64,000 nt of DNA from Streptomyces fumigatiscleroticus. GTDB lineage: Bacteria; Actinomycetota; Actinomycetes; Streptomycetales; Streptomycetaceae. Position 1 is the first letter of the stretch, and each line of letters starts with the position of its first letter. The position numbers were made by a program, and so were the translations under genes. Where the stretch lies: the NCBI RefSeq assembly GCF_014647975.1, contig NZ_BMQF01000011.1, positions 124,001 through 188,000 of the forward strand. Reading direction: 5' to 3'. Shown here piece by piece: positions 7,142 through 14,319 of this stretch. The notes beneath the pieces were generated by a model, which saw nothing but the letters and a program-made list of their open reading frames with translations, ran no database searches and had not been told where the DNA came from.

Positions 7142-7585
7142 ATGACGGCAACGGCGAACGATCAGAGGACCGGTCGCGCGGTGGCTGGTGAGGAGCTGTT
7201 CGACAGCCTCGCCCACTTCGTGGTCGTCCACAACGGACAGTCGCCCGACCGGGCCGAGCGGATCGCGGACCAGGCGGTGGCCTTCCTGGTCACCGCAGCC
7301 ACGGCCACCGCCCCCATGGTCCCGTCGGACGACGTGGACCTCGGGCTCCACGCGCTCATCCTGCACACGAAGGAGTACGGCGAACTGTGCGAGCAGTACG
7401 CGGGCCGCTTCCTCCATCACAACCCGAAGCCGGGTGGGGGAGGCCGTGACCCGCAGATGGTCGCGACCTCGGCTCGGGCCATGAAGGCGGCCGGGTTCAT
7501 GGTCTTCGACGACCTGTGGACGGTGGACGGCACCAATCTCGCGCAGTGCGATGCGGACTGCGGACGACCGTACGGTCAGCAGTAG
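7142..7585 (+). CDS. Glycine-rich-domain-protein-like (GRDP-like) protein
   Basis: A 147-residue protein starting at ATG 7142 behind AGGAG. The stretch LHALILHTKEYGELCEQYAG followed by RFLHHNP closely resembles the core seen in the 'glycine-rich domain-containing protein-like' family, whose typical WHxH is here LHAL with the second His kept in LHTKEY. Two Cys near the C-terminus (QCDADC) could bind metal or form a disulfide. Such genes recur in Streptomyces beside kinases and XRE regulators; the function is unknown. The downstream kinase starts 67 bp later, so the two may be co-transcribed. Confidence 0.65.
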   Translation: MTATANDQRTGRAVAGEELFDSLAHFVVVHNGQSPDRAERIADQAVAFLVTAATATAPMVPSDDVDLGLHALILHTKEYGELCEQYAGRFLHHNPKPGGGGRDPQMVATSARAMKAAGFMVFDDLWTVDGTNLAQCDADCGRPYGQQ

Positions 7586-7652
7586 TACCCGACGACAACG
7601 CGGCCGGCCTCGTTCCGGGGCCGGCCCCGTTCGCCCGGAAGGAGAAGAGACG

Positions 7653-8489
7653 TTGCCCGGAGCACCCTCTGAGCTGCCCACCGTGGTGCTCAACGCGCTC
7701 ATGCCGACGGCGCAACACCTGGTCATCGACCGTCGGGGCTCCACGGTCTGGGAGGTGGAGAGCGAGCGGGGCCACTACGCCGTGAAGCTCGGGTACGCGA
7801 TCGAGGCCACGGCCGACTGGCCTGCCCAGCCCTGGACTGCGCTGGCGCCTGCGAGGGAGGGGGCCGTACTGGATCAGCTGGGCGTCACCGGTGTCGGGTA
7901 CGGCGAGTGGGAAGGCGGAACGTGGAACTTCCAGCCGTGGCGTGAAGGCCCGGACCTGTACAAGCTGTGGGCGTCATGCCGTAGGCCAGACCTGCCCGCC
8001 GAGCCACAGATCTCCGTTGCGCTGGAGTGCGCCGGCGCACTGGCCGAACTGCACTCGAAGGGCTGGGTGCACGGTGATCTGCAGCCTGCCCACTTCATCA
8101 TCGGGCCGGACCGGACGCACGTCATCGACCTAGCTCTTGCTCGGGGCGGACATGTGCGCGAGAGGTACGACTTCCCATTCCGCGGGTGCCTGGTCCACTA
8201 CGAGGCGCCGGAGATCGCGCGCAGCGTGCTTGCCACCGGAAAGGGTGAACCGACGCAAGCAGGTGACATTTACGCGCTCGGTGCTTCCCTACTCATCTCA
8301 GCTACTGGCTGGCGGGCGGTCGAGTATCCGGACGACGCTCCTCGCTCGGTGCAGAGGAAGGCAGTCGCGGATGGTCGGCGACGGACCGTGAAAGCGCCCG
8401 GCGAGCTGGGAGTTCTGATCGACGCCATGCTCAGCCACTCGCCAGAGGACCGCCCCACCATCTACGAGGTGATCAAGGCCCTGCACTGA
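7653..8489 (+). CDS. Eukaryotic-type protein kinase homologue with altered active site
   Basis: A 278-residue kinase-like domain with nothing else attached. Start TTG 7653 follows GGAAGGAGAAGAG. Landmarks: Lys45 (YAVKL), Glu70 as the helix-C glutamate, HGD at 140-142 for the catalytic loop, and APE-like YEAPE. The catalytic-loop Asn is replaced by His147 (HGDLQPAH) and the DFG motif reads DLA (Asp159). Glycine-rich loop residues are poorly conserved. It may be an active but divergent kinase or a pseudokinase. It has no membrane segment or sensor domain, so input probably comes from its neighbours. Confidence 0.85.
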   Translation: MPGAPSELPTVVLNALMPTAQHLVIDRRGSTVWEVESERGHYAVKLGYAIEATADWPAQPWTALAPAREGAVLDQLGVTGVGYGEWEGGTWNFQPWREGPDLYKLWASCRRPDLPAEPQISVALECAGALAELHSKGWVHGDLQPAHFIIGPDRTHVIDLALARGGHVRERYDFPFRGCLVHYEAPEIARSVLATGKGEPTQAGDIYALGASLLISATGWRAVEYPDDAPRSVQRKAVADGRRRTVKAPGELGVLIDAMLSHSPEDRPTIYEVIKALH

Positions 8490-8532
8490 CTCTGTTCCGA
8501 CGCCGCTCGCGCGGCTGACCCCGACAAGCGAA

Positions 8533-8577
8533 GACCGGACCACCCTCAGCCTGGACAGCATCCTGGGTGGTCCGGTC
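8533..8577 (+). terminator. Terminator after the kinase gene
   Basis: A perfect 13-bp stem (8533-8545 with 8565-8577) with a 19-nt loop lies 44 bp after the kinase stop. No T run follows, as is common for Streptomyces terminators. It closes the small-protein/GRDP/kinase transcription unit. Confidence 0.7.
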
Positions 8578-8695
8578 ACGGAAGCCCTGATCAGGACCCC
8601 GGTGCCGATGGTACCGGGGCGGTCGGCGTGCCCGAATGCGGATCTGACGCCAACCCCGTTGCCAGTGAATCGAGTTAGAGAGGGCCCTGACCTGA

Positions 8696-9184
8696 GCCAC
8701 CGAAAGTCAGCCACGACGGCGGGGGCGTCGAACGAGCACCCGTCACCACTACGGCCGTGCCGCCCTCGACGCTGTAGCCCCTCTGCTCCTCCTCGGCTGG
8801 GGAGCGGTCGGCCCGCAGCTCCTGCGCTCGTTCCACATGGCCACCACCAGCGACACCACCCCGGCCACGGCTGCTGACAGAGAACCGGCCCGGGATCCCG
8901 CTCCGGCCCCCACCGATCCAGGACCCGCCTCGACTCCCGCTCCACACGTGATCGAGCCGGAATCAGCCCCGGCTCCGCTGCCCGCGCCCTCGCAATCCAG
9001 CCCGGTCGCCCACACCGCACCCGCCGCTCCGGCCGTCAAGGTGCCTGAGCCGTTGCTCGCCGAAGCACGCTCCATCGCCGCGTCCCACCACGCCGAGCAC
9101 CGCGAGCCCATCACAGCGGCCCAGCTCAAGAGGCGGCTCGGTATCGGCCTACCGATGGCCACCGCTCTCCACGCCGCGCTGTAG
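8696..9184 (+). pseudogene. Remnant of a SpdB-like (DUF2637) spread protein
   Basis: The frame ending at 9184 is open back to a TGA at 8693 with no start before ATG 8837. Upstream of that ATG it encodes a hydrophobic segment (GRAALDAVAPLLLLGWGAVG, then PQLLRSFH) typical of the last membrane helix region of DUF2637/SpdB proteins. This is followed by an Ala/Pro-rich linker and a C-terminal module (PITAAQLKRRLGIGLPMATAL) seen at the end of such proteins. The N-terminal membrane helices are absent. The piece from 8837 (115 residues) could still be translated, but the gene as a whole is truncated. Confidence 0.6.
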
Positions 9185-9317
9185 GGCCGCGCCCTCCCCG
9201 CCGGCCTCCTCCCGCCACCTCGACTTCGCCCGTCCCGGGCCCGACTCGTCATGCCCGCGGGCAGCAGTCCGAGCGCAATCGATCGCTGCTGCCCGCAGGG
9301 ACGAGCCCTCCGGACGC

Positions 9318-10586
9318 TTGCTGACCACCTGCGGGAACCGTCGCGCTTCCCGCTGCCCCGCCTGCTCACGGGTGTACGCCGCCGACACCTACCACCTGAT
9401 CAAGGCCGGACTGTCCGGCGGCAAGAAGGTCGCCGAAACCGTCCGCGACCACCCTCGCGCCTTCGTCACCCTCACGGCTCCCTCCTTCGGCCCAGTCCAC
9501 AACCGCATGACCGACAGCGCGGGCAAGCACCGTCCCTGTGGCTGCGGCATCCGCCACGCCGAGGACGACCCGGCGTTGGGCACCCCGCTGGCCCCGGCCA
9601 CGTACGACTACACCGGCGCCGTGCTCTGGAACGCGCACGCCGGGGCACTGTGGGCGCGCTTCACGACATACATGCGCCGTGCCCTGGCCGAACACCTAGG
9701 GATGACGCAGAAGGCGCTGAATGCCGCCCTGCGCGTTTCCTTCGCCAAGGTCGCCGAGTACCAGAAGCGCGGCCTGGTCCACTTCCATGCCGTGATCCGG
9801 TTCGACGGACCCGACGGCCACACCACCCCTCCCCCGTGCTGGGCCACCTTCGACGCCCTCCAGGTCGCCGTGGGCCTGGCGGTCGAGCGTGCCCGGCTCA
9901 CCGTCAAGTCCGACGCCATCGGCGAACGCGTCATCGCCTGGGGCGGCCGGTTCAAGGTGGATCCCATCTCGGCCCTGGGCCACGGCGAGCTCACCGACGC
10001 CCGAGTCGCCGAGTACACAGACGCCAAGGTCGCCGGATACGTCGCCAAGTACGCCACCAAGAACGCCGAAGGTGCGGGCACCGTGGACCGCACCCTGATG
10101 TGCCGCTCGTGCAAGGGACGCGGCTACGTACCCGGCCCCGACCTCTTCCACGACCACTGCACCGACTGCGACGGCACCGGGCAGGCCGAATCGATCAAGG
10201 CGCTGCCCATCCAGCAACACGTACGGCAGATGATCCGTACCGCCTGGGACCTCGGGCACCTGCCGGAGTTCGCCGACCTGAAGCTCTGGAAGTGGGCCCA
10301 CATGCTCGGCTTCCGCGGCCACTTCTCCAGCAAGTCCCGCGCCTACTCCACCACCCTCGGCGCACTCCGCGACGTACGCCGCGCCTGGCGCCTCGCCCAG
10401 GCAGAAGCCGCCCGTGCCCGCGCCGGCCTCCCCGTCGACGGCGAGGACACCACCCTCGTCACCGCCTCCTCGTGGACCTACCTCAGCAGCGGCTATCGCC
10501 CCGGTGAAGAGCTCCTGGCGGCCCAGGTCCGCCACGACATCGCCCACACCCGACGCCTCAGGCAAGAAGGACTGGTGCCCGCATGA
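9318..10586 (+). CDS. Replication initiator of the RepSA type, short at the N-terminus
   Basis: A 422-residue protein of the AICE replication-initiator family. Features: CPACSRVYAADTYHLIKAGL near the N-terminus, FVTLTAPSFGPVH, an HFH motif (residues 154-156, VHFHAVIRF), and a zinc-finger-like CRSCKGRGY...CTDCDGTG. The only start is TTG 9318, yet family-like sequence (DEPSGRLL) continues in frame upstream with no start codon, and the usual N-terminal 60-70 residues are absent. The 5' end was therefore probably lost in the same rearrangement that truncated the spdB-like gene. Its stop overlaps xis (ATGA). Confidence 0.85.
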   Translation: MLTTCGNRRASRCPACSRVYAADTYHLIKAGLSGGKKVAETVRDHPRAFVTLTAPSFGPVHNRMTDSAGKHRPCGCGIRHAEDDPALGTPLAPATYDYTGAVLWNAHAGALWARFTTYMRRALAEHLGMTQKALNAALRVSFAKVAEYQKRGLVHFHAVIRFDGPDGHTTPPPCWATFDALQVAVGLAVERARLTVKSDAIGERVIAWGGRFKVDPISALGHGELTDARVAEYTDAKVAGYVAKYATKNAEGAGTVDRTLMCRSCKGRGYVPGPDLFHDHCTDCDGTGQAESIKALPIQQHVRQMIRTAWDLGHLPEFADLKLWKWAHMLGFRGHFSSKSRAYSTTLGALRDVRRAWRLAQAEAARARAGLPVDGEDTTLVTASSWTYLSSGYRPGEELLAAQVRHDIAHTRRLRQEGLVPA

Positions 10587-10765
10587 CGACCGCCGTGCTC
10601 ACCGTGGACCAGGTCGCCGAACGTCTCGGGATCAGCCGCTGGAAGGTCCACAACCTGATCCGCTCCCGCGAGCTCGCCTCTTTCAAGATCGGCCGCTGCC
10701 GTCGCATCACCGAGGCCGCCGTGGACGCGTACGTGTCCCTTCGCATCGAACAGGAAGCCGCCTGA
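10583..10765 (+). CDS. xis: Excisionase (Xis), helix-turn-helix
   Basis: A 60-residue protein that is almost entirely one winged helix-turn-helix of the MerR/excisionase type (LTVDQVAERLGISRWKVHNL, then IRSRELASFKIGRCRRI). This is the normal size and form for AICE Xis proteins, which bend DNA at the attachment site and steer the integrase toward excision. Its ATG lies within the rep stop (ATGA) and its TGA overlaps the int start (TGATG), so rep, xis and int are translationally coupled. Confidence 0.92.
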   Translation: MTTAVLTVDQVAERLGISRWKVHNLIRSRELASFKIGRCRRITEAAVDAYVSLRIEQEAA

Positions 10766-12039
10766 TGGCCAAGCCGAAGAAGAACGCCAACAACGAAGGC
10801 ACCCTCTACCAGCGCAAGGACGGCCGCTGGGAGGGCAGCGCCTACGTGCTGACGACCGACGGCACGTACAAGCGGCGCAGCGTCTACGGCAAGACCTGGG
10901 ACGACGCACACGAGAAGCTGACCAGGCTCAAGGCCGACTCCCTCAACGGCCTGCCGGTCGCCACCAGCAAGATGACGATCGCGGAGTACCTGACGTACTG
11001 GCTGACGAACGTCGCCAAGGGCAAGGTTCGCAGGACGACGTACGTGAACTACGAATCGCTAGTCCGCAACTACGTCACGCCCGAGTTCGGCAGGAAGAAG
11101 CTGGCCCGGCTCACCGCCCGCGACATCCGGGCCTTCCTGACCAAGACGGCCGCCACCTGCCAGTGCTGCGCGCAGGGCAAGGACAAAAAGCGGCCGGAGC
11201 ACAAGCGGCGCTGCTGCGCCCTCGGCAAGTGCTGCAAGAAGCTCCCCTCCGACCGGACCGTGCGCTTTCTGCTCGTAATCCTGCGCGCTGCCCTCCAGCA
11301 CGCCGTACGCGAGGACGAGCTCCCCCGCAACGTGGCGCGGAACGTGGAGCTGAGTATGGGGACGAAGCGCGAGATCGAACCGCTCACGGCCAAGGAGGGG
11401 CGTCAGCTCCTGGCGGCGGCCCGGGACAACCGGCTGTGGGCCACGTACGAGCTGGCGGTCCGCATCGGCCTGCGGCGCGGTGAGCTGCTGGGGCTGCGCT
11501 GGTCGGACGTAGATCTTCACGAAGGCGTCCTGACCGTCCGGCAGGCCCTGCAGCGGGTCGGCGGTGAACTGCTGATCGTCGCGCCGAAGACTCAGCGCTC
11601 GGCCCGCCGCGTGGCCCTGCCGTCCGAGTGCGTGACCGCCCTTCGTGCTCAGCGTGCCCAGCAGATCGCCGACCGGAAGGCCGCGGGCGACTCCTGGAAG
11701 GGGACGGGCCAGGGCCTCGTCTTCACCACGAAGAACGGGACTCCAATCGAGCCGCGCAACCTGAACCGGTCCTTCGAGGTGCTGTGCGCACGCGCCGGCG
11801 TCCGACGGGTCCGCTTCCATGATCTCCGGCACACCTGCGCGTCACTGCTCCACGAGCAGGGCGCCGACGCTCGCATGATCATGGAAGTTCTGGGTCACAG
11901 CTCGATCCGCGTGACCATGGACATCTACACCTTCGTACGGCTCGACTCTCAGCGCTCGGCCTTCGACCGCGTTGGGACTGCCCTCCGAGGTGACGGCAAC
12001 GGCCCAAGCGATGACGACGGCACAGCGATGGCCGTGTAG
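10765..12039 (+). CDS. int: Tyrosine site-specific integrase
   Basis: A 424-residue tyrosine recombinase. Catalytic residues are visible: Arg237 (GLRRGELLGLRW), His352-x2-Arg355 (HDLRH), His378 (LGHSS) and nucleophile Tyr388 (DIYTF). An N-terminal AP2-like DNA-binding segment (GTLYQRKDGRWEGSAYV) and a SAM-like core-binding domain (69-200) precede the catalytic domain. A Cys-rich insert (132-157, six Cys) may bind metal; similar inserts occur in Streptomyces integrases. It should recombine the 44-bp tRNA-Arg core. Unusually for this element type, 1.6 kb of cargo separates int from the right core. Confidence 0.95.
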   Translation: MAKPKKNANNEGTLYQRKDGRWEGSAYVLTTDGTYKRRSVYGKTWDDAHEKLTRLKADSLNGLPVATSKMTIAEYLTYWLTNVAKGKVRRTTYVNYESLVRNYVTPEFGRKKLARLTARDIRAFLTKTAATCQCCAQGKDKKRPEHKRRCCALGKCCKKLPSDRTVRFLLVILRAALQHAVREDELPRNVARNVELSMGTKREIEPLTAKEGRQLLAAARDNRLWATYELAVRIGLRRGELLGLRWSDVDLHEGVLTVRQALQRVGGELLIVAPKTQRSARRVALPSECVTALRAQRAQQIADRKAAGDSWKGTGQGLVFTTKNGTPIEPRNLNRSFEVLCARAGVRRVRFHDLRHTCASLLHEQGADARMIMEVLGHSSIRVTMDIYTFVRLDSQRSAFDRVGTALRGDGNGPSDDDGTAMAV

Positions 12040-12159
12040 CCTCCGTCACCCCTTTGGCGGACGAGACATCGCAGTGACGTGCTAGTGCCATATCAAGCAA
12101 CGTTCGCCCTGTAGATCGCTGCCTCACGCAGCCGAGACCGTGTGTCCGTACACGTCGAG

Positions 12160-12891
12160 TCACGCGTCCCGTTGTGCGCGAATGAGTGTGTCGAGTCGCT
12201 GCCATGCCGGGGACGAGGCGTTGACCGCGCCCTGGATAAGGGCGGGAATCTCGGAGGCTCCCTCCAGCTCGGGCGGTTCGTCGAGTCCGTAGCGTTCCCG
12301 GGTCGCCTCGGCGATCCGGCGGGCGAGGTCGTCGATGCGGGGATCGTCGGCGTCGAGGTCGTGCGCGTGGTCATAGGCGAGGAAGAGCTGCCGTAGTGCC
12401 GGGTCCGCGAGGATCTCGGCTTGGTCGTGAAACAGGGTGATCGCGCGGTCTGGGTGGGTGGCGAACACGAGGATCCACAGGTCGCGCTGGAGGTCCACCC
12501 AACGAGGGGTGAACCCCCAGCGGGCCAGGTGCTCCAGATGGGCTCCGACCTCGTCGGGCAGCGGTGTCAGATGCCCGGCGGCGAGCTGGCGCAGGCGCCC
12601 TTGCGTTGCCCGCAGGCCACGAATGCGGTGGGTGAGCTCGTCGTCGATCTCGCGCAGCGCCTGCTGGAACGCCTCGTCGTTCGCTGATCTAAGGTCTCGG
12701 ATACGGGCCAGGGGGACGCCGGCTTCGGCGAGCGTCCGGATCTTGATCAGGTCGATGGCGTCGTTCGCGCCGTACCGCCGGTAGCCGGACGCATCGCGGT
12801 CAGGCTCGGGGAATAGGCCCTTGTCGTGATAGACGCGGATGGTCTTGATCGACACTCCGACGTACCTGGCCAGCTGCCCGATGGTGATCAC
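12160..12891 (-). CDS. MerR-family transcriptional regulator
   Basis: A 243-residue protein from the GTG at 12891, chosen because it begins right at the conserved MerR N-terminus (VITIGQLARYVGVSIKTIRV, then YHDKGLFPEP). The long in-frame extension upstream is antisense to the divergent gene. The DNA-binding domain spans residues 1-70, followed by a coiled-coil dimerisation helix (about 80-120) and a C-terminal effector domain without obvious cysteines, so metal sensing is unlikely. It probably acts on the 12908-12939 promoter that it shares with the small divergent gene. Confidence 0.88.
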   Translation of the reverse strand: MITIGQLARYVGVSIKTIRVYHDKGLFPEPDRDASGYRRYGANDAIDLIKIRTLAEAGVPLARIRDLRSANDEAFQQALREIDDELTHRIRGLRATQGRLRQLAAGHLTPLPDEVGAHLEHLARWGFTPRWVDLQRDLWILVFATHPDRAITLFHDQAEILADPALRQLFLAYDHAHDLDADDPRIDDLARRIAEATRERYGLDEPPELEGASEIPALIQGAVNASSPAWQRLDTLIRAQRDA

Positions 12892-12907
12892 CCGGCCATC
12901 GTCCCAC

Positions 12908-12939
12908 TTGACCCTTCCCCTGGGGCAGGGTTGCAGCAT
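12908..12939 (+). promoter_or_regulatory. MerR-type promoter/operator
   Basis: TTGACC (12908-12913) is followed by an imperfect dyad (CCCTTCCCCTGGGGCAGGG) that fills a long spacer of about 19-20 bp before a weak -10-like CAGCAT (12934-12939). An overlong spacer holding the dyad is the signature of promoters untwisted by MerR proteins. The start point would fall close to the ATG at 12946, so the transcript may be leaderless. Confidence 0.6.
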
Positions 12940-12945
12940 GGCGTC

Positions 12946-13233
12946 ATGGCAAAGACAAACATCGATCGGGAGACCCTGCGCGAGCTGGCCGATGAGGGCA
13001 ACGAAACCGCTTTGGACCGGCTGGCCGACCTCGCCGACGCAACCGGCGACCTCGCCGAGTTGAACGAGCTGTTGGACGAGGGATCCATGCACGCCGGATT
13101 CCTGCTCACGCGACGCGCGGCCACGACCGGCGACCTGCGCGAGCTGCAACGAATCTCCGACGCCGGCTACGACGAGGCCGGACACGAGCTGGACCGGCTG
13201 TTGAAAGCACCGGCCGACGGGCAACGGGACTGA
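12946..13233 (+). CDS. Small acidic repeat-like protein, probable MerR target
   Basis: A 95-residue protein from ATG 12946. It is strongly acidic and helical, with two or three related units (GNETALDRLADLADATGDLA, then ELNELLDEGS, then GDLRELQRISDAGYDEAG) resembling Sel1/HEAT-type helical repeats. No catalytic motif is seen. It diverges from the MerR gene across a MerR-type promoter and has no ribosome-binding site, consistent with a leaderless mRNA. Similar proteins are common as uncharacterised Streptomyces genes. Function unknown. Confidence 0.72.
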   Translation: MAKTNIDRETLRELADEGNETALDRLADLADATGDLAELNELLDEGSMHAGFLLTRRAATTGDLRELQRISDAGYDEAGHELDRLLKAPADGQRD

Positions 13234-13313
13234 GAATCCGACCGGTCGCTGCAGCCGCGCTCCAGACCGCGTTCATCGAGTGCAGCCCGCGGCTGGCGGG
13301 CTCGGGCCAGAGT

Positions 13314-13439
13314 ATGCGGCATGGCCGAACCCGTGCGCGACGGCAGGCACGGCAGCGGGGCCAGCAGGCCCAGGACAAGACCCGCGAACGACAGCAATCG
13401 CTCGATGAGCTCCAGGACGACTCCAACGAGAGTTCTTGA
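13314..13439 (+). CDS. Possible 41-residue basic/acidic small protein
   Basis: ATG 13314 opens a frame rich in Arg and Gln (RARRQARQRGQQAQDKTRE) that ends in an acidic tail (LDELQDDSNESS) at TGA 13437. The sequence would form one charged helix. Codon choice suits the host, and a terminator hairpin follows at 13494. There is no clear ribosome-binding site and it is very short, so this remains a weak call. Confidence 0.35.
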   Translation: MRHGRTRARRQARQRGQQAQDKTRERQQSLDELQDDSNESS

Positions 13440-13493
13440 CGTCCAGGACGCCCCTGCGGCAGTCAGCGCCCTCGGACGTGCCTGCCGTGCTTC

Positions 13494-13529
13494 CAGGCCT
13501 CCCTCATCGCAGCTGATGGGGGAGGCCTG
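13494..13529 (+). terminator. Terminator near the right end of the element
   Basis: CAGGCCTCCC (13494-13503) pairs with GGGAGGCCTG (13520-13529) and is followed by ACCTTTTCC, giving a classical hairpin plus T-run on the plus strand. It isolates the element's rightmost transcription from the attachment region. Confidence 0.75.
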
Positions 13530-13587
13530 ACCTTTTCCGCCGGAAGTCAGCAGATCGCTGCTGCCTCGCACCGGCCGCCAGCGGCGG

Positions 13588-13609
13588 TTGCCGTCAAACA
13601 CTGCCGTCA
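13588..13609. repeat. Candidate integrase/Xis arm sites, right
   Basis: TTGCCGTCA at 13588-13596 and CTGCCGTCA at 13601-13609 match the pair near the left core (1318-1338). They lie 50-70 bp inside the right core, with the same orientation and nearly the same spacing. Their role as integrase or Xis arm sites is inferred. Confidence 0.5.
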
Positions 13610-13618
13610 AGCCAAAAG

Positions 13619-13654
13619 CCAGAGGCCCTGTGGATCGCTCCACAGGGCCTCTGG
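13619..13654 (-). terminator. Element-borne terminator for the reconstituted tRNA-Arg
   Basis: A perfect 16-bp inverted repeat (13619-13634 and 13639-13654) with a four-base loop lies directly downstream of the intact tRNA on the minus strand. It differs in sequence from the hairpin at 1151-1183 but holds the equivalent position, so the element supplies both the tRNA 3' half and a replacement terminator. Confidence 0.8.
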
Positions 13655-13659
13655 TCTGC

Positions 13660-13703
13660 TGTGCACTCGGCAGGATTCGAACCTGCAACCTTCTGATCCG
13701 TAG
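13660..13703 (-). other. attR core within tRNA-Arg
   Basis: A 44-bp sequence identical to 1189-1232. It spans the tRNA 3' end to the anticodon loop, so the element's own copy completes the functional tRNA after integration. Confidence 0.92.
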
Positions 13704-13734
13704 TCAGATGCTCTATCCGTTAAGCTACGAGTGC
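13662..13734 (-). tRNA. tRNA-Arg(ACG)
   Basis: A complete 73-nt cloverleaf on the minus strand: acceptor GCACTCG/CGAGTGC, D stem GCTT...GAGC, anticodon loop CTACGGA with anticodon ACG, T loop TTCGAAT. CCA is not encoded. Its 3' part belongs to the integrated element and its 5' part to the chromosome. Confidence 0.97.
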
Positions 13735-13921
13735 TTGTTCTTTTTTTCCCGCCGCTCCCGGTCCTTTCGGCCCGCTCGCGGCGACAGGAAGAACATTACA
13801 TGACTGCCGCCGACATGTGAAATCCGATTGCCCCACCCCTTGTGACCTGCGGAAACGCCGTACGGGCAGATGGCCGGAGACAGATGGCCGGAACTGCGGG
13901 CGGGCAACCCCCGGACAACGA

Positions 13922-13950
13922 CGAAGCCCCGGCCGGGGGCCGGGGCTTCG
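13922..13950 (-). terminator. Terminator after tRNA-Ser(GCT)
   Basis: A GC-rich inverted repeat (CGAAGCCCCGGCC with GGCCGGGGCTTCG) lies immediately 3' of the minus-strand tRNA-Ser gene. Confidence 0.75.
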
Positions 13951-13958
13951 ATCATGTG

Positions 13959-14049
13959 CGGAGGCGGAGGGATTTGAACCCTCGATGGGCTTTAAGGCCC
14001 AAACCGCATTAGCAGTGCGGCGCCATAGACCGGACTAGGCGACGCCTCC
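13959..14049 (-). tRNA. tRNA-Ser(GCT)
   Basis: A 91-nt class II tRNA on the minus strand: acceptor GGAGGCG/CGCCTCC, anticodon loop CTGCTAA with anticodon GCT, a long variable arm and T loop TTCAAAT. It differs clearly from the second GCT tRNA at 48695-48782. Confidence 0.96.
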
Positions 14050-14234
14050 TGACACAACCTCCCGCGCGCGAGCGCGGGCGGTGCCTGCCGATGATGACAC
14101 AGGCGAGCGCCCTGTCACCAATCGACCCCCACGGTACTAGGCGGGAAGGCCGCAGGGCAAAGCCCTTGTCGTCGGACCCGCCGGCCCCATCGGCGGCGGA
14201 ACGGCGACGGTACAACGGCGATACGGCGGCGTCT

Positions 14235-14278
14235 CGGCGGCGATACGGCGGCGGTTCGGCGGCGATACGGCGGCGGTT
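14235..14278. repeat. 22-bp tandem repeat in the gap before the SSI-like gene
   Basis: CGGCGGCGATACGGCGGCGG plus TT occurs twice in tandem (14235-14256, 14257-14278), with decayed units before and after. The surrounding gap 14050-14319 is otherwise low-complexity GC DNA without a convincing gene. Confidence 0.75.
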
Positions 14279-14319
14279 CGGCGGCGCAACGTCCGGCCGC
14301 TCCCGGCGTTAGTCAGGAC

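Larger units (their letters stand above)
1189..13703. mobile_element. Integrated AICE-like element in tRNA-Arg(ACG)
   Basis: The bounds are two identical 44-bp copies of the 3' part of tRNA-Arg, at 1189-1232 and 13660-13703, giving a period of 12,471 bp. The right copy completes a functional tRNA on the minus strand; the left copy is the displaced chromosomal 3' end. Inside are the hallmark rep-xis-int genes in overlapping order, a Pif-like Nudix hydrolase and regulators, as in pSAM2-type AICEs. The FtsK/TraB-type translocase and most of the spread genes are missing. Codon use in 1696-4360 is far more A/T-rich than in the rest, so the cargo is mosaic. Integration and excision may still work; transfer would need help. 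Confidence 0.92.

Noticed and set aside
9251..10507. A 418-codon plus-strand frame overlapping rep
   Set aside because: It is the +1 shadow of the rep gene, rich in Arg/Pro/His without motifs; the rep frame has HFH and zinc-finger signatures.
12040..12159. Second attachment site directly after int
   Set aside because: No tRNA-like or core-like repeat is found there; the 44-bp core is only at 1189 and 13660.
14091..14312. 73-codon frame in the gap before the SSI-like gene
   Set aside because: Most of it consists of 22-bp repeats with no ribosome-binding site and no recognisable sequence.
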